Assembly (NCBI GenBank): GCA_030549775.1
Contig: CM060172.1
Span: 126,655,122 to 126,719,121 of the forward strand
Source: Tamarix chinensis
Taxonomy: Eukaryota > Streptophyta > Magnoliopsida > Caryophyllales > Tamaricaceae
Length of the DNA: 64,000 nucleotides
Direction: 5' to 3'
Shown: one piece after another, positions 1 to 11,630 of the stretch
Layout: each line of letters opens with the position of its first letter
How positions within the stretch are numbered: position 1 is the stretch's first letter
Notes under the pieces: generated by a model
What the model was told of the DNA's origin: nothing
What the model saw: the letters and a program-made list of their open reading frames with translations, nothing else
Databases searched by the model: none
Program-made: the position numbers and the translations under genes

Positions 1-565
1 ACTTTTTTTTTCATTTAAAGTAATCTAATGGATATAATTAGTTCCTACGTTTGTATTTTAAGTTAGAGTTTGTACGTGATCCTAATCCATCTTAAATTTG
101 ACTTATTTTAAATTTAAAAAAAACGTCTATAATTATTAAAATTTATTTTAAATTTAAGCTTATTTAAAAATTTTGGTGTGTTTGAAGTGTGAAAAATGAG
201 ATGTATTTAGTATATTTTTTAGACTTATTTTTACTATTAGAATGTATATGAGGTATTATTTATTTATTTATTTTAAAAAATATTTGTTATTAATTAAATT
301 ATTTATAAAATTATATTTAATAAAATTTGATTATATAAGATTATTAATTGTATTTATAGATTAGTATAAGTTAAAAGTTAAATATTATAAAATATAAATT
401 ATTAGTGATGCGATTGATAAAAATAATTAGATAATATAAATCTGAGGTATTGGGATGTAGATTAGATAACTAAATTTGAGATAAATTGATTAAAGTATGA
501 GAGATGGAAGAAAAATGATTGAATAGTCTAATTGGGTACCTCGAATTTTAGGAAGAAATATGGAT
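1..565. other. AT-rich spacer, no gene
   Basis: This is AT-rich sequence with many stop codons in all frames. I recognise no coding motif, repeat end or RNA gene in it. Confidence 0.6.
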
Positions 566-573
566 GTTCTAAG

Positions 574-907
574 CATAGTTTTAAAAACCGGACCGGTCAT
601 CGAACCGGTCTCATAACTGGTTCACTAATTTAGTGGTTGAATCAGTGGTTTGGACTGGTCGAACCAGTGGTACATTTTAAGTCAAAAAATATGAAATATA
701 TAGAAAATTAAACTCTACATAAATTTGACCGGCTCCCGACCGGTTTTTTGACCGGTTCACCAGTTTTCACCGGTCCGACCGATTTTTGACCGATTTTCGT
801 TAGTTCCGAGATCTTAAAAACCGACACATGAAATCTGACCGGTGACCCGACCGGTTTGTCGGTTCACTGATCGGACCGGCCGGTCCGGTCCGATTTTTAA
901 TACTAGG
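574..907. mobile_element. hAT-type MITE, 334 bp
   Basis: A short non-coding element is flanked by a perfect 8-bp duplication, GTTCTAAG, at 566-573 and 908-915. Its ends are inverted repeats: the left end reads CATAGTTTTAAAAACCGG, and the reverse complement of the right end reads CCTAGTATTAAAAATCGG, with three mismatches in about 23 bp. The interior is dense in ACCGGT and CCGGTC motifs in both orientations, so single strands could fold extensively. An 8-bp duplication with short inverted ends and no ORF is typical of hAT-derived MITEs. It must have been mobilised by a transposase encoded elsewhere. Confidence 0.8.
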
Positions 908-915
908 GTTCTAAG

Positions 916-1505
916 TCAATTCAATTTTTTCTCTAGTCCAAAATTCAAATGCATCCTTTTTCCGATCCATCGGGAAAGGACAATTAGAACAAATGTATTT
1001 AACAATCCTATAATTTGAATATTTTGCCATTATTTACCATTCGTTAAAAAAATTAACCTAAATTATCTATGATTTTGCTGTTTCTATCTAGCTTATACTA
1101 TTTAACTTGCTGCAAATTAAATTGTCAATTTTAATTTTGATCTAAGTTTTCTAAACTACATATAGATGGTGTAACCATTTATAAAATAATTGAACGATGA
1201 CGCGAAACAACATATGTTTGCATTTTTAATATAAATTTTAATATATAATTATTAATTAATATATTTTGATGAGAAATATGATAGTTTTGTATTAAAAATT
1301 AGATTGCATCAATTAAAATAATAATCATAGCTAAATAAGACAAATTTACAAGAAAACACCTATTGTTAAAACGTTGCTCACTTTTAATTTTCTTTAGCAA
1401 TGATTTGACGATGTAACCTCTAGCATGACCTCAGCCATTAAACTATAATAATAACATTACCAATAATATAGTAGTATTTGACATCAAATATTATAAAAGG
1501 TTTTA
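916..1505. other. AT-rich spacer, nothing recognised
   Basis: Between the MITE and the first LTR-like end I see only AT-rich sequence without coding potential or recognisable repeats. Confidence 0.5.
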
Positions 1506-2307
1506 TGTAATATTCTTATTTTTAGTAAAAAAATTCATTTAAAATGGAACATGGGAAAAAAATTTAAACAAATGAGAATATTACTATCACATTAAAGATA
1601 GAAAGAGATATGACAAATCACCTAACTTATACTTAACATAATACTAAAGTGTAGCGGAAAGAATTTTTTATGATAATAAAACATTTATAGAGTATGTTGA
1701 GTACTACTTTTATACAAACTATTTCTGAATAAAACACTACATTGAAATAAAGAAAAGTCAAAATCATCAAATCATTAATCGGTCCCGTACTAAAGTGAAG
1801 TATGTCACTCCCTAACTAAGCTCCATGAGAATTCTCAGCCTGCGAGAAGGCACCCTTTGCTTCCCAACGACTCAGGTTCATCGTAGTGTCAAAGATATCA
1901 GTACGATAAAGTATTGAATAGGACTTACTTCTTATGTACAACCAAACACAATTTACATCAAAGTTAGGTATACCTCATCCATTTAAATTCATAAGGGTTA
2001 TTATATTTTTACCCAAAAATTACACAAGTTACACAGGCATACCGTCTCATGACCATCATTATGAAAGTTATCATATTACTGCAAATGAGTACCACATGTC
2101 ACCTGGAATGAACATAAAATCCCCAAGGAATGCAATTACATCCCAAGATTCATGACATCTTATCAAGGTAGTAAAACTCCAAGGGAGTCCTAAGGAATCT
2201 GACCCAATTTTCTTTCATACATTCATATATCATCCATATTGGTGTACATTATCCCTTATCAGTATTTTACAACCATCCCAAATCCACCAACTATAATAAT
2301 ATTTTAT
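1506..2307 (-). mobile_element. Element F, 3' part of a decayed LTR-like element
   Basis: The plus strand at 1506 reads TGTAATATTCTTATTTTTAG followed by an A-run and ATTCATTTAAAATGG. This matches the inverted 3' end of element A at 3279 (TGGTACACCCC, then the same A-run and ATTTCATTTTAAGCGG), but more degraded. Around 1880-1915 a diverged form of the shared GTACTGAT block is visible in the same inverted orientation. The element seems to be interrupted at 2307 by element E and to resume at 27355, because the sequence on both sides of E has the same composition and the same ATCCATATT-like words. The 5' end is not resolved. This is a weaker call than A to E. Confidence 0.4.
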
Positions 2308-3657
2308 TATAATATCTCATGGATTAATAACTTAACCAAATCCTCATATTATCCTGACTAATTTATATTTTGACCTAACATTAATCCCTAATGATTAATA
2401 TTTTTATCTTACTTAATTTTATTAATTACAATTTTAAACCTAATCCTAACCATAACCCCACACCTATTTCCCCTTTTTCCTTTCTTTCTCATTTTCCTTT
2501 TCCTTTTTCTTCTCCTACCAATTTTCCTTCTTTTCCCTCCGAAGCCTTGCATGTGTATTTTTCCCTTGCCCCCACCAAAACCCCTGCTTAGCTACCACCC
2601 TTACAACCTACCTTCCTGAATTCATCAGGTCCACCATCTCCTCACTCAATCCATGATATATGTCCCGCTGAAATGTTTACCCAAATTTCCTCCTGGTCAG
2701 GCCTCACTTTCAACTTATGCACGATTCATTCTCTATCGTTCCTCAACATGAGCACCGTGCATATATATATATACACACCTTACAACCCCGCTACCTCATT
2801 TAATGCCCACCTAACTCACTCCCTCTATAATATCCTAATTTTTTTAAATCTAAAATTTAATATTTAATACCTTAATGGAATAATTTAATCCTAAATGAGT
2901 AACTTAATTATTTTGTGGACCTTTGATATATAAAAATAGATAGGTTTATTTAATAAATTAATATAAATATTTTATTATTTTATTATTTTATCAAACTCCT
3001 TTTTATAAATTCCTAAACCCATAATTTTACCAAAATAATACTATTAATTAATACTTTAAATTTTGGATAAATTAATTTAATAAATAATTTTTCCATTAGC
3101 CTAATTTCTAATCCTAAATCAAAAAATGATTTTACTTTTCCCCATTTCCTTTTTTCTTATTCTTTTTTCCTTTTTCCTTTCCTTTTTTCCTTTGGGTTAG
3201 TCTGTTCCCCTTCCTCTCTTTTTTTTCTTCCTTCCCCACCGGGCCTGTCCATCCCACACCACACCCCTCCTTCCTTTCTGGTACACCCCAAAATTTACTA
3301 CTAAAAAAATTTCATTTTAAGCGGAAACATATAATCAAATAGTTGGGTGTTACCGCCGTAATTGACATAAGTTTGGCTTACCCCACCATCCTTACGTCAA
3401 TCAAAAGGCAAAACGATTAGAAAATTTAAAACATGATAAGAAGAAACGAGATAACTTTTAATAACATCAAATAAGTGTTTGAATATCAACTTGGATTACA
3501 ATATCAAAATACCACAAAAGGGATCCCATGGAACCAAGAGTCCAAAACGACATCTGGGTAAAACTATCATCCGGATAACATGATTTTATGCCCAAAACCC
3601 TAATACAAAAGAAATCATTCCTCCATATATATAGCATCAAAGGCTACGAATCTGTCC

Positions 3658-3765
3658 ATCTAGTCCTCATCAACCTGCACATATACATCTGGGTCGTCTA
3701 CTTGTTGGATTGAGCAATACCCATGAAACGAATGATCAGTATGCTACGTACTGAGTAAGGTAACG
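3658..3765 (-). promoter_or_regulatory. Conserved TTACTCAGTA block of element A
   Basis: Read on the minus strand, the block contains TTACTCAGTACGTAGCATAC, then CTGATCATTCG, TTTCATGGGTATTGCTCA and a GTGCAGGTTGATGA tail. The same string of words recurs in E (26872), H (46500-46607), I (56641) and, more diverged, D (24170). It lies about 0.4 kb inside the 3' end in most of these elements. Its function is unknown. Conservation across elements that differ greatly elsewhere suggests a transcriptional or packaging signal. Confidence 0.5.
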
Positions 3766-3949
3766 GTACAGTCAAGTAGGGTTACACATGATACAATAAT
3801 TCTCATAAGAAAATCATACATGCATAAATCAAATAATGCTAGATAATTACCGATTCCAGATCTTTCATTAGATATACCATATTCCAATCTTTTATTTACA
3901 TTGAGTTCAGAGACCCCACTATTCTTAAACCAATGGAATGGTCTGAAAC

Positions 3950-4375
3950 ACCTCTTGAGGACAACATACCCGAGCCACTATTATTATCCGGTGGAATGGA
4001 CCCAATACCTCTCAGAGCAAAATGCTATTGAGCTACTATTATTAAACTAGTAGAATGGTCAGAAGCACCTCTCGGAGACAACACACTCGATCCACTATTA
4101 TTATCCAGTGGAACAGACTCAACACATCGGTCCTAACTCACGTAGTCTTCCACTTTAAATGATTAGTATCTTTCCATTTATTATTTTCTCTTAATCATAT
4201 TTTCATTCACATTTAGTATGAGCCCCCACTATTTTTAATCCGGTGGAACAGACTGATGCACCTCTAGGAGACAACAAACCCGAGCCACTATTATTATTCG
4301 ATGGAACGGACCCATATAAACACCTCAGCCTGACTCACGTGATCTTTTACTTTAAATGATTAGTACCTTATTTAG
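3950..4375 (-). repeat. AATAATAGTGG / CACGTGAGTCA repeat module of A
   Basis: Several tandem, imperfect copies of a composite unit are present, each with CCACYGGAT, ATAATAGTGGCTC and GAGAGGTG words on the minus strand. Two of them are preceded by AATCATTTAAAGTG and an ACGTGAGT word (4133-4175 and 4331-4374). The same units occur in B, D, E, H and I. Confidence 0.6.
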
Positions 4376-5097
4376 AGTTTATTGTATATTATCATGCTGG
4401 ACTCATATAAATATGCATGACATACAACTAAATAACATAAGTACGACCATGTACTTATCCTCAAATGATCATAGTATCTTTAGGGTAGTCAAGACAATTA
4501 TATTCTCTCAAAAGTCTTATGAAACCCAATACTAATACATATAAATTTCTAATCATTATCCGAAGTACATATCCTTAGTTTCCCATAGATATCATGTATC
4601 CAACATTATACCCAAATACATACTTACATAATTTCATTACTCTTAAGAATATCATTTTATAGCATTTCCATAAATAAATTACTCAATACAACATACTCAA
4701 CACAAAAGCACATACATAAATACATGTATCACATAAAACCCTAGCCACAACATGTATCCTTACCAACAAAGACACCGAGCTCTATGCACATAAATCCTAG
4801 ACCTCCTCCAAGATCATCGAAAGATCACCTACGAACATAAGATAAGATAAGATTAGGATTGAAGATTAAAATCGAGGAAAAATTTAAGGTAGAGGAGGGT
4901 AAAAAATGGAAATAACAGGAGTCAAATAAAAACTTGAGTTATATGGAAGTGTAGAGGAATATGTGGTGGAGCTATAGTAAAATTTTGGTGGTGTTTGGAC
5001 AAGGTTTGGGGGTGAAAATAGGGGTGCACTGCCAAAAATGGGAAGTTGTACAACTGTGTAGCAGGAGATGCAGCCCCTGGTCGAGAGAAAAGGTAAT

Positions 5098-5262
5098 GCA
5101 CGGCCGTGCTGTAGCGGTGCACACCAGGCCGAGAGAAAATATCACGCACAGCCAAACAGTGCAAAGGTTGCATGGCTGTGCTGCAGCGGTGCACACTAGG
5201 CGGAGAGAGAATATCACGCATGGCTAGGCGATGCAAAGGTTGCATGGCTATGTGATAGGAAA
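5098..5262. repeat. 72-bp tandem repeat with palindromic core in A
   Basis: A unit containing GCGGTGCACAC, an AGAGA run, ATATCACGCA and TGCAAAGGTTGCATGGCT is repeated with a 72-bp period (for example GCGGTGCACA at 5114 and 5186). The first copy begins at a perfect 12-bp palindrome, GCACGGCCGTGC (5098-5109). The period is a multiple of three, so open frames run through on both strands, but nothing protein-like is visible. Confidence 0.6.
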
Positions 5263-6252
5263 TTCTTAGTGTTGCACAGTCGTGCACTCTGCAAAAGTGT
5301 AATAGACGAGAGAAAGAAGAAGGGAAAAGAGGCGGTAGTCGGGGGTGACGGTGAGGGGGAAGGTTGGGGTGACCTTGGTGGTTTGTCTACCGGCCAATGG
5401 GCGGCGAGTGGTGATGCACAGTGGTGAGGGTGGTGGTGATAGGTGAAATAGAGCAAATCAACAGGGAGGAAGAAGAAGGAAGAAGAGAAGAAGGTCAGGG
5501 CTGGGTTATGGATGACCAAAAATAGAAGGGTGGAGGGGTATATTTATACTAGTAAGGTGGCGTGCCATGGAGGAGAATGGTAGAGGAGGTGACGATGGCG
5601 ATGATGATAATCGATAGAGAAGAAGAAAAGAAACAAAATAAAGGTGATGGTGATGGTTGAAATTGATGGAGATCGGGCAGAGGCATGAGGGATGATGATG
5701 GTGGTGGTCAGTGATGGTGGCAGACGAAGGAGACGTGCACGGGAGAGGAAATCAGGGAAGGTGGCTGTGGTGAGGGTGGTGTTGAATGGCAGAGGATGAA
5801 GAATGATGGTGATTAGCATGGCAGCGGAAGAGAAGAAGAAAGAATGATAGGCACAGGGGATGGTAGGGATGATGGTGGTATGGTGCATGTGGGAGGCAAA
5901 GTGATGGTTGTGCAGAGGAACAAAACTCCTTCACGCCACAAAGTCGGCGCAGAAGAAGAAGGAAAGAAAAGAAAAGAAAAGAAAAGAAAAAGGAAGAAGA
6001 GGCTAGAGGTTAGGATTATATTATGTTAAAAAATTTAATTAGTTAAAAAGGTAAGAGTAATTATATAAATTAACTAGAATTACAGTTAGGTTAAGAATTA
6101 TGAATTTCCTAGGTTAAAGATTAGAATAAGTTAAGATTTTGGGATCAAATAATTTTCGGTAAGGCTAGAATAAAATTTTTGAGATAAGGATTTGGATTAA
6201 GGTATTAATTATTTGGGATTAGACTAACAAAAATTTGGGGTATTGCACTTTC

Positions 6253-7280
6253 TTTCTTTCCTTCCTTTTCTTCTCCTTTAAGTTAGCCCAACTCCCTCTC
6301 CTTCTTTCTCCTAGCCAGCTTGCCCATTCCTTCCTCCTCCCCCACCCGACCTCCTTCTTCTTTCCCTTCCTTCCTTCTCCTTCCCTACAACATTGACCAA
6401 ATAGCCCCCTACACCTCGCTGGCTTCTGCAACCACCGACCCCTACACCTGCACACCCTAGCCTATAGGACCTCTCTCCCATCCCTTTCCTTCCATTTTTA
6501 ACCATGCACACTCCCCATCACCCTTCCTGTGTGCCCCTTTTCTTTCCCTCTTCTTCCTCTCCAAGCCACCCCTGCATGCCGCCTACAACCCTCCTCTACA
6601 CCAACCTAACCCTGCACGCTGAGCACCCCTCTCTTCCCGTCTTCTTTTTCTTCTTCTCCTCTTCTTCTCCTTTACCTTATTTCTCTCCCTCGAACTCCCT
6701 TCCCTCCTGCCCAAGTCTCCCATTTTTTCTTTCCCCTTTTTTCTTGCGCCGCCCTCTCTGCCGTCTCCACTGCCCAACCGGCTACCACACCAGCTCTCCT
6801 ACCCCCCATTTTGTCCATACACCACCTCAAGCAACCACGCATGCCACCTACAGCCAACTCCCCTTCCTTTTATTTTCTTCTCCTCTCAACCACCTCCCCA
6901 CACTGCCACCTTGAGTTTCCCGTCTCCCCTCTTTTGCCGCTGCCGAAGCCTCCCCTCAGCCACCTGACACCACCCCAACACCCACCTACCTTACCCTGCT
7001 TGAACTCCCTCTACATCCCCTCCTTTTCTCCTCTTTATTTTCCCCTCTTCCCTTTCTCCCTCCCTTCTCTACACCCTCCTTATCGCATCCACCGCCGTCG
7101 TCTCTACTGTCCTGAGCCGCCACACTTCGACCCCTAGCCACCACCTACACCCTATCATCCCTCCTGTACCCAACTACCAACCCAACTCCCCTTCATCACC
7201 TCCTCAACCACCTTACCCGATCACCCTTTCCCCCCCCTCCTTTTCCAAATTTTCCTTCCACCCCATCCCTCTTTCGTGCC
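6253..7280. other. CT-rich tract of element B
   Basis: About 1 kb of strongly pyrimidine-biased plus strand. It continues the CT-rich sequence left of element A (3125-3278), confirming that A interrupted it. Open frames here give Pro/Ser/Leu-rich products typical of CT-rich DNA. An equivalent tract sits 0.3-0.9 kb from the 5' end in A, C, D, E and H, so it is a structural part of these elements, perhaps a transcribed leader. Confidence 0.6.
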
Positions 7281-7286
7281 ATGCAT

Positions 7287-7312
7287 ACTCACGCTGCCTA
7301 TGCAGCGTGAGT
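7287..7312. repeat. Perfect 11-bp-stem hairpin in B
   Basis: ACTCACGCTGC and GCAGCGTGAGT are exact reverse complements separated by a 4-nt CTAT loop. It sits at the end of the CT-rich tract. A weaker analogue, ATGCAC-TTC-GTGCAT, lies near the end of E's CT-rich tract at 10426-10440. Confidence 0.7.
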
Positions 7313-7320
7313 GGTGTTGC

Positions 7321-8700
7321 ATAATTTTGATTGTTTAGCTAATTTTGAATTATAATCTAGTTTAGTAATAATGTGTACTTAATAAGCATTTTTTATAAAA
7401 AACCATTCTTTTAATTATCTACTAACAATATGTTACTTATGATATTATTTTTAGGTATAATTTTTACTAATCAAAGCTTAAGCTTCTAAACCGGGATACC
7501 GGTAAAGTTTGGTTGTTGCATAAGTAAGGTAACCATTATACCCTACTAAAATGTATTGATTTACGTATGTTAGTACATTAGGGTTTTATTATGTGTTTTC
7601 TGTGTATATGATGTGTTGCTAATCATCTTATAATTTTTAATGTTATATTGAAGGATAGGAAGAAAATCGTGCTATCCTGTATGTAATGTGACATGTGTGG
7701 AAATGGTGGTTAAGAAAGGGGATGGATGTTAATAATGATGTTATGTGCATATGTATAATATGCTAAGTAAATATGGACACTTGTAGAAGAAATAATACTA
7801 ATATGAGTCCTAGGGGCAATTTGGTAATTTGGACATATCATGATGTCTAAACCTAAAAGGGTTGTCTAATGTGCTACATATGATGTTAAAAATGGATATG
7901 AAAGTTGATGGAGTATAAAAATAAGTATTAGTAGAAATATCCATATTTTATGGCCTAGGGACAATTTGGTAATTTCATAAGTAGGAAGGGTATTTTGATA
8001 ATTTTACAAGTAAGAATGTCATATTGGTAATTTTACAAGTAAAAAGAGCATTTTAGTAATTTTGCAAGTAAGAAGGGATACGTTGGTAATTTTGCATGAA
8101 ATATGGCAATTGGTCTAATGAACCTTTATAATAAGTAATAAGTGATGTAAATAAGACAATAGGGGTTTATGGCCTTAGCATTATCTGTTAAAGTATGCTC
8201 ATGAATATTATAATACTGGGGATATTTTAGCAAATTGAAGTGTATTATAATGAGTATGCATGGTCTAGGGGTAAATTGGTAAGTTAGGTTGTGTTATGAT
8301 GTTATTTCCATAAACATACAAGATGTGCCTTAATTGCTAATTATGCATGAGAATGTGCGTTGGTTGTTCTAGAAGTGCATGTTAGGGTTTATGTGTAAAT
8401 GATCATTTGGTGTGTAGGGTACTTTAACTTTGTAATCAATAGTATAATCATGATATGCTAACCTATTATGGCATATTGACAAATAAAATGAATTATATGA
8501 CGGAAGTGGATGATAAGAGGTAGCCTTAGCCTTAGGGGCATTTTGGTCATTTTAACCTAAGGTGCCTAAGTATGAGTATTGAGACCTAGGATGGCCTTAG
8601 TAGACTATTTAAGTTAATGGTGATAAGAATCCCAATATTGATTACTTTATGATAAAGGAAACAAATAAAAAGGGTTAAGTATGTAATTAATGTGTTATTG
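7321..8700. other. Non-coding middle part of element B
   Basis: No gene is visible in this stretch. Short phrases of the type GGTAATTTTGCAAGTAAGAAGGG recur with changes between about 7960 and 8100, giving a weak local repeat. The rest is stop-rich. Confidence 0.5.
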
Positions 8701-8715
8701 TGGTCACCTTAATTA

Positions 8716-9360
8716 AGACACTAATACTTAAAGTGAAAGACCTCGAGATCAGGAATGGTGGCTCTTTAGGGGTCGCTACCTTAAAGACGTGGTTTAACCC
8801 ACGATTATTTTGGATTTTGCTAGTATGCCTTAGTGCCCCAATCAAGCACTACATTTTACTCTACAGTCCTTCTTAGGGGGTATGCATACTTATGGATTAG
8901 GTGTCCTTATCAGTAGGGTATTGTGTGCCTTCGTACACCACTGCGATCAAAATACCTTTGCGTCCCTGGGTTGATAGTCAGTAAGATATTGTGGCTTGTA
9001 TACGCCAGTATGACCGGTGTCCCTTTGTGTCTCCGAGTTTGTGATCTCCTCCTTGAGTTAATAAAATGGAATTGATGTGATAATTAAATGGAAAGACACT
9101 AATCACTTATAGTGGAACACCATGTAGGTTAGGACTGTGTGAATAATATCATATGTACCGGTCAACCAGTTATAATAGTAGCCAAGTGCATTTTGTCCTA
9201 GGGTTTTATACATTTATTGGTCAACCAATTATAATAGTGGCTAGGTATGTTTTACCCTGAGGTTGTATATATTTACCAGTCCACCGGTTATAATAGTGGT
9301 CAGGTGAGTTCTTCCTTAGAGTATATCTTGTGCCCGATCCACCGATTATAATAGTGAGGT
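8716..9360 (+). repeat. TATAATAGTGG repeat module of B
   Basis: Two copies of AGACACTAAT followed by a CTTA.AGTG word (8716 and 9090) are followed by four copies of a roughly 70-bp unit built on GGTC.ACC-GTTATAATAGTGG (about 9160-9360). The part at 8870-8960, with TATGCATACTTATGGATTAG, is found inverted in C at about 18620-18690. This ties B and C to one subfamily. Confidence 0.6.
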
Positions 9361-10447
9361 CCCAAAACCTATGTAGATATAATTTAAGGATGATTAATAT
9401 TTAAATAATGGCTTTAAGTCCAGATAATGTTGATCATACTTATGACCTGTTGATATGATATGGTAGCGGCCTTGATGCCTGCTTTTGAGTTGAGTGGTGG
9501 TGTGCAATGGTTGAATATAATGTTCGCTATTTTATTATACTACAAAGAGCTTCACTGCTCTCTTAGTAAATGTTATTAATTCTAAGTGAATGAACCTTGT
9601 GACATATGATCTTGAAGTACATGTCCATTATAATGATTATTATATCTCGTTCTAGATATATGTGTAATTTCCTGTCATGTGTTTTGATTGATGTGTTGTA
9701 TGCGTCCCTACCTTTTAGTTTTGTATAAAGAGTTACTCGGTGCTATAGTACTAAAGGGTTCATTTTGTAATTCCTTGCCTATTTAATGGGCAATGTCCTT
9801 TGTAGGTTAGCCAATAGGAGTTACTAAGATTTATTTTTGGGTTAAGATCGTAGGACTATTTGGAAAGATTTCAGTGATTTTCCTTAAAACTCCTATGCTT
9901 CATGTTTCAATGATTTTATTCTGTAACTACTAATAGTGGATTTTATTCTTGTAATTTAATCAATGCACTACTTTGTGTTAAGTTTGTAATCTTGAATTTG
10001 TGTAAAGTATGTTTTTAGTCTTAACATTTGGTACTGGAACGGTGGAGAAACACTGGTTTGGTACTAAGTGTGGTGGTAACATCCTTGAAATTTACTATAT
10101 TTGCTTTCACTTAATAAAAATTTTCAGTAATGAATTTTGAGTTTGTTACACTCTCTCCATTTATGTCGAGTATCACATCCCCAAACACCCCTTCTCCTCC
10201 TTCCTTTCACACCCTGTGTGTCGTTTCCATTCATCACCACATCACTTGCCACCACCAACAACCAAGCACCATTTTTTCCCTAGAAAACCAACCACCACCA
10301 CCTCCCCATCCACCCCCTCATTGTCACCCAACCATTACTACCCCAATCCATTCTTTTTTCTTCTCCCCGTCATACCTCTCTCACATGATTTCCTATGTAA
10401 CATGTGCGTGACTTTTCTTCTCGCCCATGCACTTCGTGCATAGCCGT

Positions 10448-11415
10448 TGATGTGGGTGTGAACATGGAATTATAATTATGGTGATATTAGGGCTCAAATT
10501 GTATTTAGATATTAGGATTAAGGCTCTTTGATGGTGAATTAAGGAATTAAAGATTCGAATATAATGGAATAAGGATGAGGATGACTCGAATATGGTAGAA
10601 TAATGAAGATGATGATTCAATGATGGTGATGATGATTTGATGGTGATGAATGAATGATGAAGGTGATTCAAATTTGATGAGATGATGATGATTTGATAAT
10701 TAGGGTTTGAATATGGAAGGTTTCGTGTGTTAGGGTTAGGGTTTAGTTTCAAAATCAAGGGTTAGGGTTTCGAATGGTAAATTAGGTTTTTGATTTGAGG
10801 ATGTGTTTGGATAATGGATATGGCTAGAAGGGCATCGGTTATGGAGTTTAGAAAAGATATTACTTACTCTCTAATTCACACAGACGAAGAAATTAAGGGT
10901 TTCAAGATTAATCGTTCACATAGATTCACTTAAACTTAAGATGAACTCACACAAAATTCAATACTTGCAATTTGCATTCAACTTCAATTAAATCTATAAT
11001 ATCCTCTTCAATCGTGATTCTATGGCTTATATAGCCAAGCTACCAGTTAAAAGATACTAGCTTAAAGACACAATTCTTCGAAAGATAGCTAGCTAAAAGA
11101 TACTAGAATATAGAATATTCTTAAAAAAGGTAGATTTATGATACTTTATTCTCTAGCTAATCTCTAACTCTACTAATTAATTAACTAAACTAACTAATAT
11201 ATACATCCAAGCCACATTTTAGTCCCCCCATGCATGTAGCCATGCACTCCATGCACATGCACGTATACGTCTAGTAGCTTGTATGGTATGTTTTATCTAT
11301 AACTAGCAATGTAACCATCTATTTGTCTTCAATTTTGTGGAAGATCTTTTCTAAATAAAGAAAAATTGGTTCCATAATGATGAATGCCAATTCTTGAGTT
11401 TTTTCTCCTGCATCA
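10448..11415 (-). repeat. 3' LTR of the gypsy element, 968 bp
   Basis: On plus it runs from TGATGTGGGTGTGAA to CTCCTGCATCA and aligns along its length with 15183-16116. Substitutions and indels are plentiful (968 against 934 bp), so the insertion is old. A TATATAAG box on the minus strand lies at 11026-11033. The pol frame enters this LTR and stops at 11319. A TTAGGG-like stretch near 10730 is also present in the other LTR. Confidence 0.88.
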
Positions 11416-11630
11416 TTCTCCCCTTGCTGACTTGAATTTTCACTCAAATTTACATTGCCATAATAAGGGCTAATGTCTCCAACATTGAATGTCCTTGATA
11501 CCCCACCATATGAATTTGGAAAATCTAGCTCATAAGCATTTTCCCACAAATTTGAAAGTATTTTGAAAGGACCATCCACCCTTGGCATAAACTTATTTTT
11601 CCTTAGATTAGGAAATCTCTCATTCCTCAA
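11319..11630 (-). pseudogene. Integrase C-terminal tail of the gypsy pol
   Basis: The frame gives a FPNLRKNKFMPRVDGPFKIL stretch and a TFNVGDISPYYG stretch. These match the conserved region that follows the integrase core in plant Ty3/gypsy polyproteins, where pol typically reads RKSKLMPRGDGPF and TFNVADLSPY. It is out of frame with the RNase H segment upstream (11627-12154), so a frameshift lies near 11630-11645. The frame crosses the polypurine tract and continues about 32 codons into the 3' LTR before a TAG stop. No chromodomain follows. This part would help the integrase bind DNA; here it is isolated from any catalytic core. Confidence 0.75.
11416..11428 (-). other. Polypurine tract
   Basis: Immediately next to the 3' LTR, the minus strand reads AGCAAGGGGAGAA directly before TGATGCAGG. 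This is the expected position and composition for the primer of plus-strand DNA synthesis in an LTR retrotransposon. Confidence 0.75.

Larger units (their letters stand above)
3279..6247 (-). mobile_element. Element A, 2969-bp LTR-like element inside B
   Basis: On the plus strand A starts TGGTACACCCCAAAATTT (its inverted 3' end) and stops with AAATTTGGGGTATTGCA (its inverted 5' end). A perfect CTTTC duplication lies at 3274-3278 and 6248-6252. Read on the minus strand it has an AT-rich start, a CT-rich tract (GA-rich on plus, 5270-6000), a 72-bp tandem repeat, the CCACCGG/AATAATAGTGG module (3950-4375), the TTACTCAGTA block (3658-3765) and the GCGGTAACACCC signature (about 3345). Nothing is coding. 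TG...CA ends with a 5-bp duplication are the hallmark of LTR retrotransposon integration, and the absence of an internal domain suggests a solo LTR. Confidence 0.8.
2826..10150 (+). mobile_element. Element B, LTR-like non-coding element inside E
   Basis: The start reads TATAATATCCTAATTTTT, which is TGTAATACCCC with three transitions. The end reads TTTTGAGTTTGTTACA at 10150. The flanking 5-mers are CCCTC (2821-2825) and CTCTC (10151-10155), differing by one C-to-T change. With element A and its duplication removed, B is 4351 bp. Along B come an AT-rich start, a long CT-rich tract (3125-3278 and 6253-7280), a perfect hairpin at 7287, a long stop-rich middle, the repeated TATAATAGTGG module (8716-9360), a diverged TTACTCGGT block (9733) and the GGTGGTAACATCC signature (10070) that precedes the 3' end in this family. 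No protein is encoded; open frames in the CT-rich tract are compositional. Confidence 0.7.

Noticed and set aside
5214..6029. Open frames on both strands in the GA-rich part of A
   Set aside because: They are low-complexity products of GA/CT-rich DNA and tandem repeats whose period is a multiple of three; no protein family resemblance.
6504..7137. Long Pro/Ser/Leu-rich open frames in the CT-rich tract (also 2391-2591, 10130-10443 and 20396-20662)
   Set aside because: They follow from pyrimidine bias. They lie inside LTR-like elements, have no domain and are mirrored by open frames on the other strand.
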